From Schaalia sp. ORNL0103 (GTDB lineage Bacteria; Actinomycetota; Actinomycetes; Actinomycetales; Actinomycetaceae): a DNA stretch of 64,000 nucleotides. Made by a program: the position numbers and the translations under genes. Under the pieces are notes generated by a model, which saw only the letters and a list, made by a program, of their open reading frames with translations, ran no database searches and was not told the DNA's origin. The DNA is taken from positions 496,001 to 560,000 of the forward strand of contig NZ_JAHXSA010000001.1 of NCBI RefSeq assembly GCF_019429565.1, read 5' to 3'. This document shows, piece by piece, positions 16,354 to 25,384 of this stretch; position 1 is the stretch's first letter, and every line of letters starts with the position of its first letter.

Positions 16354-18102
16354 ATGAAGACGATTCGAACGTTGGTGGGGAGTCTACGCGAGTTCAAGAA
16401 ACCTGCGATCCTGACCCCGCTATTCATCACCGGGGAGGTCATCCTCGAGTGCCTCATCCCGCTGATGATGGTCTCGCTGGTGGATGCGCTCGACGGGGTC
16501 TCCCTGAGTCCCGTCATGCGCTTGGGCCTCATCCTCACGGGACTGGCTTTCGCGTCGCTCGCCTGCGGCATCCTGTCTGCGCGTTTCGCGGCGACCGCCT
16601 CGGTGGGCCTGGCGAAAAACCTGCGTCAGGACCTCTTCTTCAAGGTGCAGGACTTCTCGTTCGCGGACATCGACCGTTTCTCCACGTCCTCGCTGGTCAC
16701 GCGCATGACGACGGACGTCACCAACGTGCAAAACGCCTTCGGCATGCTCATCCGTATTGCGGTGCGTGTGCCCCTCATGATCGTGTTCTCGATCGTCATG
16801 GCGTGGCGCATTAACGTCCAGATGGCCCTCATCTTCCTTGGGATGGTGCCGGTTCTCGCCATCATCCTGGCAGCCATCGTGCTCATCGCATTCCCGATCT
16901 TCCGCCGCATCTTCAAGAAGTACGACGCCCTGAACAACTCCGTGCAGGAGAACGTCGCAGCGATCCGCGTGGTGAAGTCTTTCGTCACCGAGGAGCACGA
17001 GACCACGAAGTTCCGCGCCGCCTCGCAGGACGTGCGCAAGGACTTCACGAACGCCGAGAAGCTCATTGCGCTCAACAGCCCCGTCATGATGTTCTTCGTC
17101 TTCGCCGCGATCATGGCCGTCGACTACGTCGGTGCCTCGATCATCGTCAACTCTGGCGGTACCGAGCTGACGAAGGGCGGCCTGACCGCTCTCATCACCT
17201 ACGGCATCCAAATCCTGATGCAGATGCTCATGCTGGCCTTCATCTTCGTCATGACGACGATGGCCGCCGAGTCTGCGAACCGCATCGCCGAGGTCCTCAA
17301 CCACGACCCGTCGCTCACCTCCCCGGTCAATGGCGCCACCGAGGTCGCGGACGGCTCCGTCGTCTTTGACAGTGTGTCATTCAAGTACTCCGAGAGCGCC
17401 GAAGAGAACGCGCTGTCTGACATCGACCTGCGCATCGAGTCCGGATCAACGCTCGGCATCGTGGGCGGCACCGGTTCGTCCAAGACCTCACTCATTCAGC
17501 TGATCTGCCGCCTCTACGACGTCTCTGAGGGGTCTGTGAAGGTCGGCGGGCGCGACGTGCGCGACTACGACCTGAGCGCGCTGCGCGACGCGGTCTCCGT
17601 CGTCCTGCAGAAGAACGTCCTGTTCTCCGGCACGATCAAGGACAACATGCGCTGGGGTAACCCGGACGCGACCGACGAGCAGATTGAGCATGCCTGCAAG
17701 CTCGCGCAGGCCGACGAGTTCATCCAGCAGCTGCCCGGCGGCTACGACTACGTCATCTCCCGCGGCGGCACCAACGTGTCGGGTGGCCAGAAGCAGCGCC
17801 TGTGCATCGCCCGAGCGCTGCTGAAGAAACCGAAGATTCTCATCCTGGACGACTCCACCTCAGCCGTGGACACGAAGACCGATTCGCTGATCCGGAGCGC
17901 CTTCGAGACCGAGATCCCCGGTACGACGACGATCATCATCGCCCAGCGCCTCTCTTCGGTCAGCCACGCCGACCAGATCATCGTCCTTGACGACGGTCGC
18001 ATCAAGGAACGTGGCACCCACGAGGAGCTGATGGCAGCGGGCGGAGAATACCGCGAGATCTACGACTCCCAGAATGCCGCGAGCGAAAGCGAGGTGGCCT
18101 GA
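16354..18102 (+). CDS. ABC exporter half-transporter with degenerate ATPase site
   Basis: 582-residue half-transporter: six-helix exporter domain (residues ~15-300) followed by a nucleotide-binding domain. The NBD has a P-loop GGTGSSKTS in which the usual last glycine is serine, an intact signature VSGGQKQRL, Walker B LILDDSTSAVD with Asp in place of the catalytic Glu, and a switch region IIAQRLSS with Gln in place of His. This is the hallmark of the non-catalytic partner in heterodimeric exporters such as TM287/288. The start ATG at 16354 has AGGAGA upstream, and the partner gene begins two bases after its stop. Substrate unknown; drug or lipid-like export is the usual role of the family. 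Confidence 0.9.
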   Translation: MKTIRTLVGSLREFKKPAILTPLFITGEVILECLIPLMMVSLVDALDGVSLSPVMRLGLILTGLAFASLACGILSARFAATASVGLAKNLRQDLFFKVQDFSFADIDRFSTSSLVTRMTTDVTNVQNAFGMLIRIAVRVPLMIVFSIVMAWRINVQMALIFLGMVPVLAIILAAIVLIAFPIFRRIFKKYDALNNSVQENVAAIRVVKSFVTEEHETTKFRAASQDVRKDFTNAEKLIALNSPVMMFFVFAAIMAVDYVGASIIVNSGGTELTKGGLTALITYGIQILMQMLMLAFIFVMTTMAAESANRIAEVLNHDPSLTSPVNGATEVADGSVVFDSVSFKYSESAEENALSDIDLRIESGSTLGIVGGTGSSKTSLIQLICRLYDVSEGSVKVGGRDVRDYDLSALRDAVSVVLQKNVLFSGTIKDNMRWGNPDATDEQIEHACKLAQADEFIQQLPGGYDYVISRGGTNVSGGQKQRLCIARALLKKPKILILDDSTSAVDTKTDSLIRSAFETEIPGTTTIIIAQRLSSVSHADQIIVLDDGRIKERGTHEELMAAGGEYREIYDSQNAASESEVA

Positions 18103-18103
18103 C

Positions 18104-20035
18104 ATGGCACGTTCGGGTAAGTCCCGCGTGGAGGATTCGGAGAAGCTCGAGGGTATCGAGCGTCCTTTCGGCCGCCTCATGGCCTACGTGTTCCACCACT
18201 ACCCGGTGCGCATCAGCCTGACGGTCGTGTGCATCATTACGGCAGCCGTGGCCTCGGCCGTCGGCTCGATCTTCATGCAGCAGATCGTCGACAACGTCGT
18301 GACCCCGGGCCTGGAGAGCGGCTTCGACGCGGTGCGTGCCACCCTGGTGCGCCTCGTCGTCACGATGGGCATCATCTTCAGTGCCGGCGTCATCGGTAGC
18401 TTCATCTACACCCGCGCCATGGCGATCGTGACCCAGGGAACGCTCAAGCACATGCGAGACGACATGTTCGACTCCATGGAGCGCCTGCCCCTGCGATTCT
18501 TCGACACGCACCCGCACGGCGCGATCATGTCGACCTTCACCAACGACACGGACGCGATTCGCCAGCTGATCGGACAGTCCATCCCGACGCTCATCCAGTC
18601 GGGCCTGACGATCATCGTCCTGATCGGCACGATGCTGTACTACTCCGTGTGGCTCTTCCTTGTTGTCCTCATCGTGGGTGCTCTCATGGCCTTCCTGACC
18701 GGAAAGCTCGGTGGGCTGTCTGGCCGCTTCATGAAGACTCAGCAGGCTGCTCTCGCCGACGAAGAAGGCTTCATCGAAGAGATGATGGACGGGCAGAAGG
18801 TCGTCCAGGTCTTCAACCACGAGCAGGATGCCAAGGACGAGTTCGTCGAGTACAACCAGAAGCTCTTCGACTCCTCGGAGAAGGCGAACATCTACGGCAA
18901 TGTGCTGATGCCTGCCCTGGGCAACATCGGCAACATCATGTACGTGGTCATTGCGATCGTCGGCGGCGTCATGATCCTGGAGCAGACGCCGAACATTCAC
19001 CTGTTTGGTGTCGACGTCATCACGGTCGGCGTAGTTGTGTCCTTCCTGGGCATGGTCCGTAACTTCTCGCAGACGATCGGCCAGATGTCCATGCAGGTCC
19101 CGATGATCGCATTGGGTATGGCGGGCGCGGGCCGCGTGTTTGCCCTCATCGACCAGGAGCCCGAGGAGGACGAGGGCTACGTGACTCTCGTGCGTGCGCG
19201 CGAGCTGCCCGATGGCACTCTCGAGCCGACCGAGGAACGTACGGGAATCTGGGCGTGGCGCCACCCCCACAAGGCCGACGGCACCGTCACCTACACGCGC
19301 CTGCGCGGCGAGCTCGTCATGGAGGACGTCGACTTCTCCTACGACGGCGAGAAGCAGATCCTGCACGATATCTCCCTGTGGGCGAAGCCCGGCCAGAAGA
19401 TCGCCTTCGTGGGTGCCACGGGTGCCGGCAAGACGACGATCACGAACCTGATCAACCGCTTCTACGACATCGCCGACGGCAAGATCCGCTACGACGGCAT
19501 CAACATCAACAAGATCCACAAGCCGGACCTGCGCCGCTCCCTCGGCGTCGTCCTGCAGGACGTCAAGCTCTTCACGGGCACGGTCATGGAGAACATCCGC
19601 TACGGCCGCCTGGACGCCACGGACGAGGAGTGCATTGCCGCCGCGAAGCTGGCCAACGCGGACTCCTTCATCCGGCGACTGCCCGAAGGCTACGACACGA
19701 TGCTGACCGGCAACGGCTCGAACCTCTCGCAGGGGCAGGCTCAGCTCCTGTCGATTGCGCGCGCCGCCGTGGCCGACCCGCCGGCGATGATCCTCGACGA
19801 GGCCACCTCCTCGATCGACACGCGTACCGAGGCTCTCGTGCAGCAGGGCATGGACAACCTCATGGAGGGACGCACGGTCTTCGTGATTGCCCACCGTTTG
19901 TCCACGGTGCGCAACTCGGACGCGATCATGGTCCTGGACCACGGCCGTATCATCGAGCGCGGTAGTCACGACGATCTGATCGCCCAGAAGGGCTTGTACT
20001 ACCAGCTCTACACGGGTGCCTTCGAGCTCGAGTAA
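18104..20035 (+). CDS. ABC exporter half-transporter, catalytic partner
   Basis: 643-residue partner of the preceding half-transporter. Six membrane helices occupy residues ~30-330. A linker of about 60 residues, including the hydrophilic stretch TEERTGIWAWRHPHKADG, leads to an NBD with canonical Walker A (GATGAGKTT), signature LSQGQAQLL, Walker B AMILDEATSSID with the catalytic Glu, and H-loop VIAHRLST. It supplies the working catalytic residues for the composite ATP site. The start ATG at 18104 is one base after the upstream stop codon, so both subunits are made from one transcript, which ends at the hairpin at 20055. Confidence 0.91.
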   Translation: MARSGKSRVEDSEKLEGIERPFGRLMAYVFHHYPVRISLTVVCIITAAVASAVGSIFMQQIVDNVVTPGLESGFDAVRATLVRLVVTMGIIFSAGVIGSFIYTRAMAIVTQGTLKHMRDDMFDSMERLPLRFFDTHPHGAIMSTFTNDTDAIRQLIGQSIPTLIQSGLTIIVLIGTMLYYSVWLFLVVLIVGALMAFLTGKLGGLSGRFMKTQQAALADEEGFIEEMMDGQKVVQVFNHEQDAKDEFVEYNQKLFDSSEKANIYGNVLMPALGNIGNIMYVVIAIVGGVMILEQTPNIHLFGVDVITVGVVVSFLGMVRNFSQTIGQMSMQVPMIALGMAGAGRVFALIDQEPEEDEGYVTLVRARELPDGTLEPTEERTGIWAWRHPHKADGTVTYTRLRGELVMEDVDFSYDGEKQILHDISLWAKPGQKIAFVGATGAGKTTITNLINRFYDIADGKIRYDGININKIHKPDLRRSLGVVLQDVKLFTGTVMENIRYGRLDATDEECIAAAKLANADSFIRRLPEGYDTMLTGNGSNLSQGQAQLLSIARAAVADPPAMILDEATSSIDTRTEALVQQGMDNLMEGRTVFVIAHRLSTVRNSDAIMVLDHGRIIERGSHDDLIAQKGLYYQLYTGAFELE

Positions 20036-20054
20036 GCGCTCAACGATCACGTTT

Positions 20055-20090
20055 GCCCCGGCCTCGTTTCGACGAGGTCGGGGCTTCGTT
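20055..20090 (+). terminator. Rho-independent terminator of ABC operon
   Basis: GCCCCGGCCTCGT pairs with ACGAGGTCGGGGC across a short TTCG-like loop (20055-20067 with 20072-20084), followed by TTCGTT. It lies 20 bp behind the second exporter gene. Confidence 0.85.
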
Positions 20091-20178
20091 ATGTGTGCCT
20101 GGCGCCGGAGCGCGGGGGAGTGGTCGCGGCAGGTGTGCCGACCACTCGTACGAAGCGCGCGGCGGAGCGGGTATACGA

Positions 20179-20207
20179 AAGCGGGCCGCCCACTGGGCGG
20201 CCCGCTT
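20179..20207 (-). terminator. Rho-independent terminator of rpsT
   Basis: A 13-bp perfect stem (20179-20191 with 20195-20207) is followed on the minus strand by TTTCGTAT. It lies 23 bp past the rpsT stop codon. Confidence 0.88.
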
Positions 20208-20229
20208 CACGTCAAACTATCGTTCGCGC

Positions 20230-20496
20230 TCAGTCACCGAGCGAGGCGACGCGACGAGCAAGCTTGGACTTGCGGTTCGCAGCCTGGTTCTTGTGGATGA
20301 CGCCCTTGGAGACGGCGACGTCCAGCTTGCGCGAAGCGATGCGCAGTGCAGCGAGAGCCTTTTCCTTGTCGCCGGCCTCAACGGCCTCGCGGGTCTGACG
20401 GACCAGGGTCTTCAGCTCGGACTTCACGGACTGGTTACGAACGCGGCGCTTCTCGTTGGTCAGGATGCGCTTCTTCTGGGACTTAATGTTTGCCAC
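20230..20496 (-). CDS. rpsT: 30S ribosomal protein S20
   Basis: Small-subunit protein that binds 16S rRNA, 88 residues long, helical and strongly basic. The start is a GTG at 20496 giving (M)[17 protein letters not shown], the invariant S20 opening; GGAG lies about 10 nt upstream. A longer in-frame extension upstream lacks ribosomal homology. Its monocistronic transcript is ended by the hairpin at 20179-20207. Placement on the opposite strand between holA and lepA is typical of actinobacteria. Confidence 0.97.
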   Translation of the reverse strand: MANIKSQKKRILTNEKRRVRNQSVKSELKTLVRQTREAVEAGDKEKALAALRIASRKLDVAVSKGVIHKNQAANRKSKLARRVASLGD

Positions 20497-20708
20497 AGTC
20501 GGATTTCTCCTTGATGTATGTCTGACAGGGTCGGTGAGGGCTGTGTCAAGACCGGGACTTAGGCGTGGGGACACCCGCAAACGGTCCTAACCAGACCCCC
20601 TGCCCGACCAGGCCGGGAGTCCAACGACCGATCATACCAGGGTGGGGCGTTTTCGTCATGCCCCCAGGCGTTCTCGCGCCTCGTAAGGTCGGTCACGTGC
20701 TGGAGGTG

Positions 20709-21347
20709 TCAGCCGCCGTGCGTGCGGTAGTGCTCCTCGAGGGCGTCGACGATGAGCTGCCAGGTTGCCTTGGGCAGGATCGATCCCTCGCGGCGCACGT
20801 CGGTGGCCTTGACCCACAGGGCGCGGTCGAGGCGCACCTCGGAGGGGCGGCCCTTCGAGTCCCAGTCGCCCGCGCCAATGTCGAGCCAGTAGCGTCCGGC
20901 GGCGGCCTCCTGGGCGGCGTCGCGCGTGTGGTCCTTGCTGGTCAGCTGCAGGAGGTACACGCCCTCGCCCTGTGCGCCGATGACGACGGCCGGGCGATCC
21001 TTGCCGACCGAGGAATCCTCCTGGTAGGGCACCCAGGTCCACACGACCTCGCCGGGATCCGCGTCGCCGTCCATCACGGGAGTGTACGAGGCGTGGGCGA
21101 GTGCGTCCGCGATGTTGGCTTCGCGGATCGAGGTCTGGGGCCGATTCGAGGTCGCCGGATCCTCGTAGTGGTGGTGGGAGCCGGAATGCGCGGAAGAGGA
21201 CGAGGATGAACGCGGCTGAGGAGTCGACTTCTTGCTTGACTGACGCTGCCCCGTCTTGGTGGTCGTGGTGTTCTTCTGCGCGTCCTCTGCGGTGCCGGAG
21301 ATAACGCCGATGAGGAAGTTGATGATGCCCCTGACGATTGAGTTCAT
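20709..21347 (-). CDS. PemK/MazF-like domain protein with hydrophobic N-terminus
   Basis: 212-residue protein. The C-terminal half (about residues 95-205) resembles the PemK/MazF fold: GEVVWTWVPYQED, then KDRPAVVIG as in MazF RP-x-VV, and a late LDRALWVKATDVRR strand. It is preceded by a Ser/Thr/Gln/His-rich, probably disordered linker and a hydrophobic N-terminal helix (MNSIVRGIINFLIGVISG), which could attach it to the membrane. No antitoxin-sized gene lies next to it. Related solitary PemK-like proteins are common in actinobacteria and may not be toxins. Start ATG at 21347. The upstream divergent region holds twin DnaA boxes. Confidence 0.75.
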   Translation of the reverse strand: MNSIVRGIINFLIGVISGTAEDAQKNTTTTKTGQRQSSKKSTPQPRSSSSSSAHSGSHHHYEDPATSNRPQTSIREANIADALAHASYTPVMDGDADPGEVVWTWVPYQEDSSVGKDRPAVVIGAQGEGVYLLQLTSKDHTRDAAQEAAAGRYWLDIGAGDWDSKGRPSEVRLDRALWVKATDVRREGSILPKATWQLIVDALEEHYRTHGG

Positions 21348-21382
21348 GGGACCAGCATACGGCAGGCGTTGGGGAGCATGTT

Positions 21383-21427
21383 TTATCCACAGGTCCCTAC
21401 GGTGATTGCGAGTTATCCACAGGGTTC
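21383..21427. promoter_or_regulatory. Twin perfect DnaA boxes
   Basis: Two perfect TTATCCACA boxes (21383-21391 and 21413-21421) in the same orientation, 30 bp apart, in the divergent region between the PemK-like and TPR genes. Spacing and spacer sequence resemble the element at 12805-12849. Confidence 0.55.
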
Positions 21428-21512
21428 GTGATGGCGCGTGACAGTGCATAACGGGCGGTGTCACTCTGTTGTTGTACGCAGGTGAACACGCAACAATAGA
21501 AAGGCGACGACG

Positions 21513-22529
21513 ATGTTGACTGCAACGATGCATGGACCGTTTGTTTCTCTGGATGCGCTGGCTGGAGGTGGCACGCACGAGGGGAATAATACGAGCGCGA
21601 CGCGGGCGCGGTCCTCGATTCATGAGTCGGTGCGCTGTGGGGCTGCAGGCAAGGTGGACAAGGCGCTTGAGCATGGCTTGGAGGCATATCGAGACGATAA
21701 TGCCCCCGTCGAGCTGCGTCTCGAGGCCGCCAAGCTCTGCATCGACTGGTACGCGGCTCTCGGATCCTACGGACAGTGTCGGAAGCTGGCCGCCGAGGCT
21801 GCGCGGCTGGGGGAGAGGCACCTGGAGCGCTGCCATCCGCTCATCCTGATGATGCGTAACTCGGAAGCCTACTGGCTCGCCATCCTCGGCCAGCACGATA
21901 TGGCGATCCGCAAGTTCTCGGCTCTCCTGGCCGACATGAAGCACTGCCCGGGTCTCGACCCTGAGATCTCCATCGCCATCCGCAACAATTCGGCGATGCC
22001 GTGGAAGCATACGGGCAAATGGAAGAAGGCCGCGCGCGTGTATCGCGAGCTCCTGTCCGAGATGGAGGGGCAGCGCGAGGAAGCCGACATGACACTGTTG
22101 ACGGTGCGCGACAACCTCGCCGAGGTACTCTCAGCTGATCGTTGCTACGACGAGGCCATCGCCCTCTACGAGCGCAACATGGACGCTCTGCTGACCGTCG
22201 CGGACCACGGTGACTGGCGCGTCTTGCGGCTGCGTAACGAGATCGCGCGCAACACCTGGATGGGCGGGGATCGGGATGCGGGCGAGGACCTCTGGACGGT
22301 TCTGGCCGAGGACTGCCGCAGGTACCTGGGGGATCGAGATCCAATGACCGCCCGCATCCGCACGATCCTGCTGACTCTCGCGACGCTGCGCGGAGATGAG
22401 GGGCGGGCGATGTCGATCGCCCGCAAGCTCCGGGACGACCACCCCGACGACTGGGAAGAATGCGACTTCAGCGAGGCTGCGGCTCTCCTCGCTGAGTCGG
22501 AGCGTGGAGACAGCGGAGGAGGGGAATAG
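21513..22529 (+). CDS. Tetratricopeptide-repeat-like protein
   Basis: 338-residue soluble protein built of helical pairs with TPR-type spacing: a first unit around AAGKVDKALEHGLEAYRDD, others around LGQHDMAIRKFSALLADMK, TGKWKKAARVYRELLSEME, and DRCYDEAIALYERNMDALL, each with the Gly/Ala and Ala-x-x-x-Tyr/Phe positions of TPRs. No enzyme domain or signal peptide is visible. Such proteins serve as scaffolds or regulators; the partner is unknown. Start ATG at 21513, with AAAGG upstream. The last ~15 residues are Gly/Ser/Glu-rich. lepA follows after about 117 bp on the same strand. Confidence 0.65.
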   Translation: MLTATMHGPFVSLDALAGGGTHEGNNTSATRARSSIHESVRCGAAGKVDKALEHGLEAYRDDNAPVELRLEAAKLCIDWYAALGSYGQCRKLAAEAARLGERHLERCHPLILMMRNSEAYWLAILGQHDMAIRKFSALLADMKHCPGLDPEISIAIRNNSAMPWKHTGKWKKAARVYRELLSEMEGQREEADMTLLTVRDNLAEVLSADRCYDEAIALYERNMDALLTVADHGDWRVLRLRNEIARNTWMGGDRDAGEDLWTVLAEDCRRYLGDRDPMTARIRTILLTLATLRGDEGRAMSIARKLRDDHPDDWEECDFSEAAALLAESERGDSGGGE

Positions 22530-22646
22530 GGAGGGCAACAAATGGTGTGAGGCGTGGCCACTGTGCGCGACTTCCCGCGCCTGAACTGGCACAAACAGCT
22601 GTGACAATGGGACGATAAGGAGGTTAACGACTTCACGGAGGTTCAC

Positions 22647-24503
22647 GTGCCCATCCCCACGCCCGAGCAGCAGGCGCAGATTCGCCCGGCCCATACCCCG
22701 CAGGGGCAGATCCGTAACTTCTGCATCATCGCCCATATTGATCATGGGAAGTCGACGCTCGCGGACCGCATGCTCCAGCTGACCGGCGTCGTCGAGGCGC
22801 GCGAGATGCGTGACCAGTACCTCGATCGTATGGATATCGAGCGCGAGCGCGGAATCACGATCAAGAGTCAGGCGGTGCGCATGCCGTGGGCGCACGAGGG
22901 CACCCCCTACGCGCTCAACATGATCGACACGCCCGGTCACGTGGACTTCACGTACGAGGTCTCCCGCTCCCTGGCGGCGTGCGAGGGTGCGGTCCTCCTT
23001 ATCGACGCTGCGCAGGGCATCGAGGCCCAGACGCTCGCGAACCTGTACCTGGCCCTCGAGAATGACCTCGCGATCATCCCGGTCCTCAACAAGATCGACC
23101 TGCCGGGCGCCCAGCCCGAGAAGTATGCGCACGAGGTCGCTCAGCTGATCGGCTGCGACGAGAGCGAGGTCCTGAAGGTCTCCGGCAAGACCGGCGAGGG
23201 CGTCGAGGACCTCCTCGACCGCATCGTCGAGGTCGTCCCCGCTCCCGAGGGAGCCCCCGACGCCCCGACGCGCGCGATGATTTTCGACTCCGTGTACGAC
23301 ACGTACCGCGGCGTCGTCACCTACGTGCGTGTCGTCGACGGCGTTCTGTCGACCCGTCAGCGCGTGCGCATGATGTCGACGGGCGCCACCCACGAGCTCC
23401 TGGAGCTGGGCGTCATCTCGCCCGAGCCGAAGCCTGAAGAGGGCATCGGTGCTGGCGAGGTCGGCTACCTGATCACGGGCGTGAAGGACGTGCGTCAGTC
23501 CCGTGTCGGCGACACCGTCACCAGCCAGGTGCGCGGCGCGACCGAGGCTCTCGAGGGCTACCGCGACCCGAACCCGATGGTCTTCTCGGGCATCTACCCG
23601 GTCGATGGCTCCGACTTCCCGGACCTGCGCGACGCCCTCGAGCGCCTTCAGCTCAACGACGCCGCGCTGACCTTCGAGCCCGAGTCCTCCGCGGCCCTCG
23701 GCTTCGGCTTCCGCTGCGGCTTCCTCGGACTGCTCCACCTGGAGATCATCCGCGAGCGTCTGGAGCGCGAGTTTAACCTCGATCTCATCGCGACCGCTCC
23801 GAACGTCGTCTACCGCGTTGTGACGGAGGACGGCACCGAGGTGCGCGTCGACAACCCGAGCGAGTTCCCCGAAGGAAAGATTTCCGAGGTGCGCGAGCCC
23901 GTCGTCAACGCGACGATCCTGACGCCCACCGAGTTCACGGGCACCATCATGGAGCTGTGCCAGGAACGCCGCGGCTCGATGCAGGGTATGGACTACCTGA
24001 GCGAGGACCGCGTGGAGCTGCACTACCAGCTGCCCCTGGCCGAGATCGTTTTCGACTTCTTCGATCAGCTCAAGTCCCGCACGCGCGGCTACGCCTCGTT
24101 GGACTACCAGGAGAGCGGCGAGCAGAGCGCCGACCTCGTCAAGGTTGACATCCTGCTCAACGGCGACCGTGTCGACGCGTTCAGCGCGATCGTTCATCGC
24201 GATGGCGCCTACAACTACGGCCAGCGCATGACGAAGCGCTTGAAGGAACTCATTCCCCGTCAGCAGTTCGAGATCCCGGTCCAGGCCGCTGTCGGTGCGC
24301 GCGTCATCGCTCGCGAGACGATTAAGGCCCTGCGCAAGGACATGCTTGCCAAGTGCTACGGCGGCGACATCAGCCGTAAGCGCAAGCTGCTCGAGAAGCA
24401 GAAGGAAGGCAAGAAGCGCATGAAGTCCATCGGCCGCGTCGACGTGCCGCAGGAAGCCTTTATCGCGGCTCTGACCTCCGACGTTCCGACAGGCAAGAAG
24501 TGA
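22647..24503 (+). CDS. lepA: Elongation factor 4 (LepA)
   Basis: Translational GTPase that acts on stalled ribosomes, 618 residues. The G-domain motifs are G1 [15 protein letters not shown]2 RGITIKSQ, G3 DTPGHVDF, and G4 [11 protein letters not shown]-like domains follow, and the LepA-specific C-terminal domain ends in [21 protein letters not shown], which identifies LepA rather than EF-G or BipA. Start is a GTG at 22647 with CGGAGG six nt upstream. The trmB start codon overlaps its stop codon. Confidence 0.97.
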   Translation: MPIPTPEQQAQIRPAHTPQGQIRNFCIIAHIDHGKSTLADRMLQLTGVVEAREMRDQYLDRMDIERERGITIKSQAVRMPWAHEGTPYALNMIDTPGHVDFTYEVSRSLAACEGAVLLIDAAQGIEAQTLANLYLALENDLAIIPVLNKIDLPGAQPEKYAHEVAQLIGCDESEVLKVSGKTGEGVEDLLDRIVEVVPAPEGAPDAPTRAMIFDSVYDTYRGVVTYVRVVDGVLSTRQRVRMMSTGATHELLELGVISPEPKPEEGIGAGEVGYLITGVKDVRQSRVGDTVTSQVRGATEALEGYRDPNPMVFSGIYPVDGSDFPDLRDALERLQLNDAALTFEPESSAALGFGFRCGFLGLLHLEIIRERLEREFNLDLIATAPNVVYRVVTEDGTEVRVDNPSEFPEGKISEVREPVVNATILTPTEFTGTIMELCQERRGSMQGMDYLSEDRVELHYQLPLAEIVFDFFDQLKSRTRGYASLDYQESGEQSADLVKVDILLNGDRVDAFSAIVHRDGAYNYGQRMTKRLKELIPRQQFEIPVQAAVGARVIARETIKALRKDMLAKCYGGDISRKRKLLEKQKEGKKRMKSIGRVDVPQEAFIAALTSDVPTGKK

Positions 24504-25342
24504 GTGGGGATCAGATGAACGAGGCCGTGGAGGGCCGCGCTCCCGTCTGCCAGCGTGCGGATCGCCGTCCGGGCGAGGCTCCCGAGGGCACGGTCTTCAT
24601 GAGCCGCACGAAGTCTTTCACGCGGCGTACGCGCGAGCTGCCCGCGAACCTCGTGCGCACGTGGGAGGCCCACGCGCATCGCTACGTGGTGGAGCCGCGT
24701 CGCGGCGTCGGCTACACGACGGTCGCGGAGGATTTCACGCTCGATCTGGCCGAGCTCTTTGGGCGCAGCGCGCCCGTGACGCTCGAGATCGGCTCGGGCA
24801 CGGGCGAACAGATTGTCGCCGCGGCTGCCGCTCATCCTGAGCGCAACTTCCTGGCCCTCGAGGTTTGGGTTCCGGGTATTGCCAAGCTTGTCTCCAAGGC
24901 GGTCGAGGCCGGCGTGGACAACATTCGCGTCATCGAGGCCGACGCCGCCCAGGCACTGCCGATCATGCTGGACGACGCGTGCCTGGACGAGGTCTGGACG
25001 TTCTTCCCTGACCCGTGGCGTAAGGCTCGGCATCGCAAGCGTCGACTCGTCTCCGATTCCTTCGCGCGTGAGGTCGCGCGCCTGCTGCGCGACGGGGGAG
25101 TGTGGCGCCTGGCCACCGACTGGGACGACTACGCGTGGCAGATGCGCGACGTTATCGAAGCCTGCGAACTCTTCGAGAACCCGCACGCGGGAGAGCGTCC
25201 GGATCCGGAGGATCCGCAGCCGGAGCGCGGCGGATTCGCCCCCCGTTTTGAGGGTCGCGTCGTCACGCACTTTGAGACCCGAGGCATCGATGCGGGCCGC
25301 CATGCCCACGACATCGTCGGTATTCGCCGTCCGCGTGGCTGA
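24500..25342 (+). CDS. trmB: tRNA (guanine-N7-)-methyltransferase
   Basis: SAM-dependent methyltransferase making m7G46 in tRNA, 280 residues if the GTG at 24500 is used; the ATG at 24515 is an alternative with GGGGA close upstream. The SAM motif [11 protein letters not shown] lies near residue 95. The family signature [16 protein letters not shown] is present, and the C-terminal LATDWDDYA segment corresponds to the conserved T-D motif of TrmB. The N-terminal 60 residues precede the catalytic fold, as in other actinobacterial TrmB proteins. Translation is probably coupled to lepA. Confidence 0.93.
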   Translation: MSGDQMNEAVEGRAPVCQRADRRPGEAPEGTVFMSRTKSFTRRTRELPANLVRTWEAHAHRYVVEPRRGVGYTTVAEDFTLDLAELFGRSAPVTLEIGSGTGEQIVAAAAAHPERNFLALEVWVPGIAKLVSKAVEAGVDNIRVIEADAAQALPIMLDDACLDEVWTFFPDPWRKARHRKRRLVSDSFAREVARLLRDGGVWRLATDWDDYAWQMRDVIEACELFENPHAGERPDPEDPQPERGGFAPRFEGRVVTHFETRGIDAGRHAHDIVGIRRPRG

Positions 25343-25384
25343 GGCTGGCATGACGTCCGGCGCCGCCTGTTCGCTGGCGGGAGG

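Noticed and set aside
18002-20050. 682-codon open frame on the minus strand opposite the ABC exporter
   Set aside because: Composition is typical of an antisense shadow (Arg, His, Asp, Val) and the exporter motifs on the other strand are clear.
22131-24197. 688-codon open frame opposite lepA
   Set aside because: Antisense shadow of lepA with no recognisable domain and no suitable ribosome binding site.
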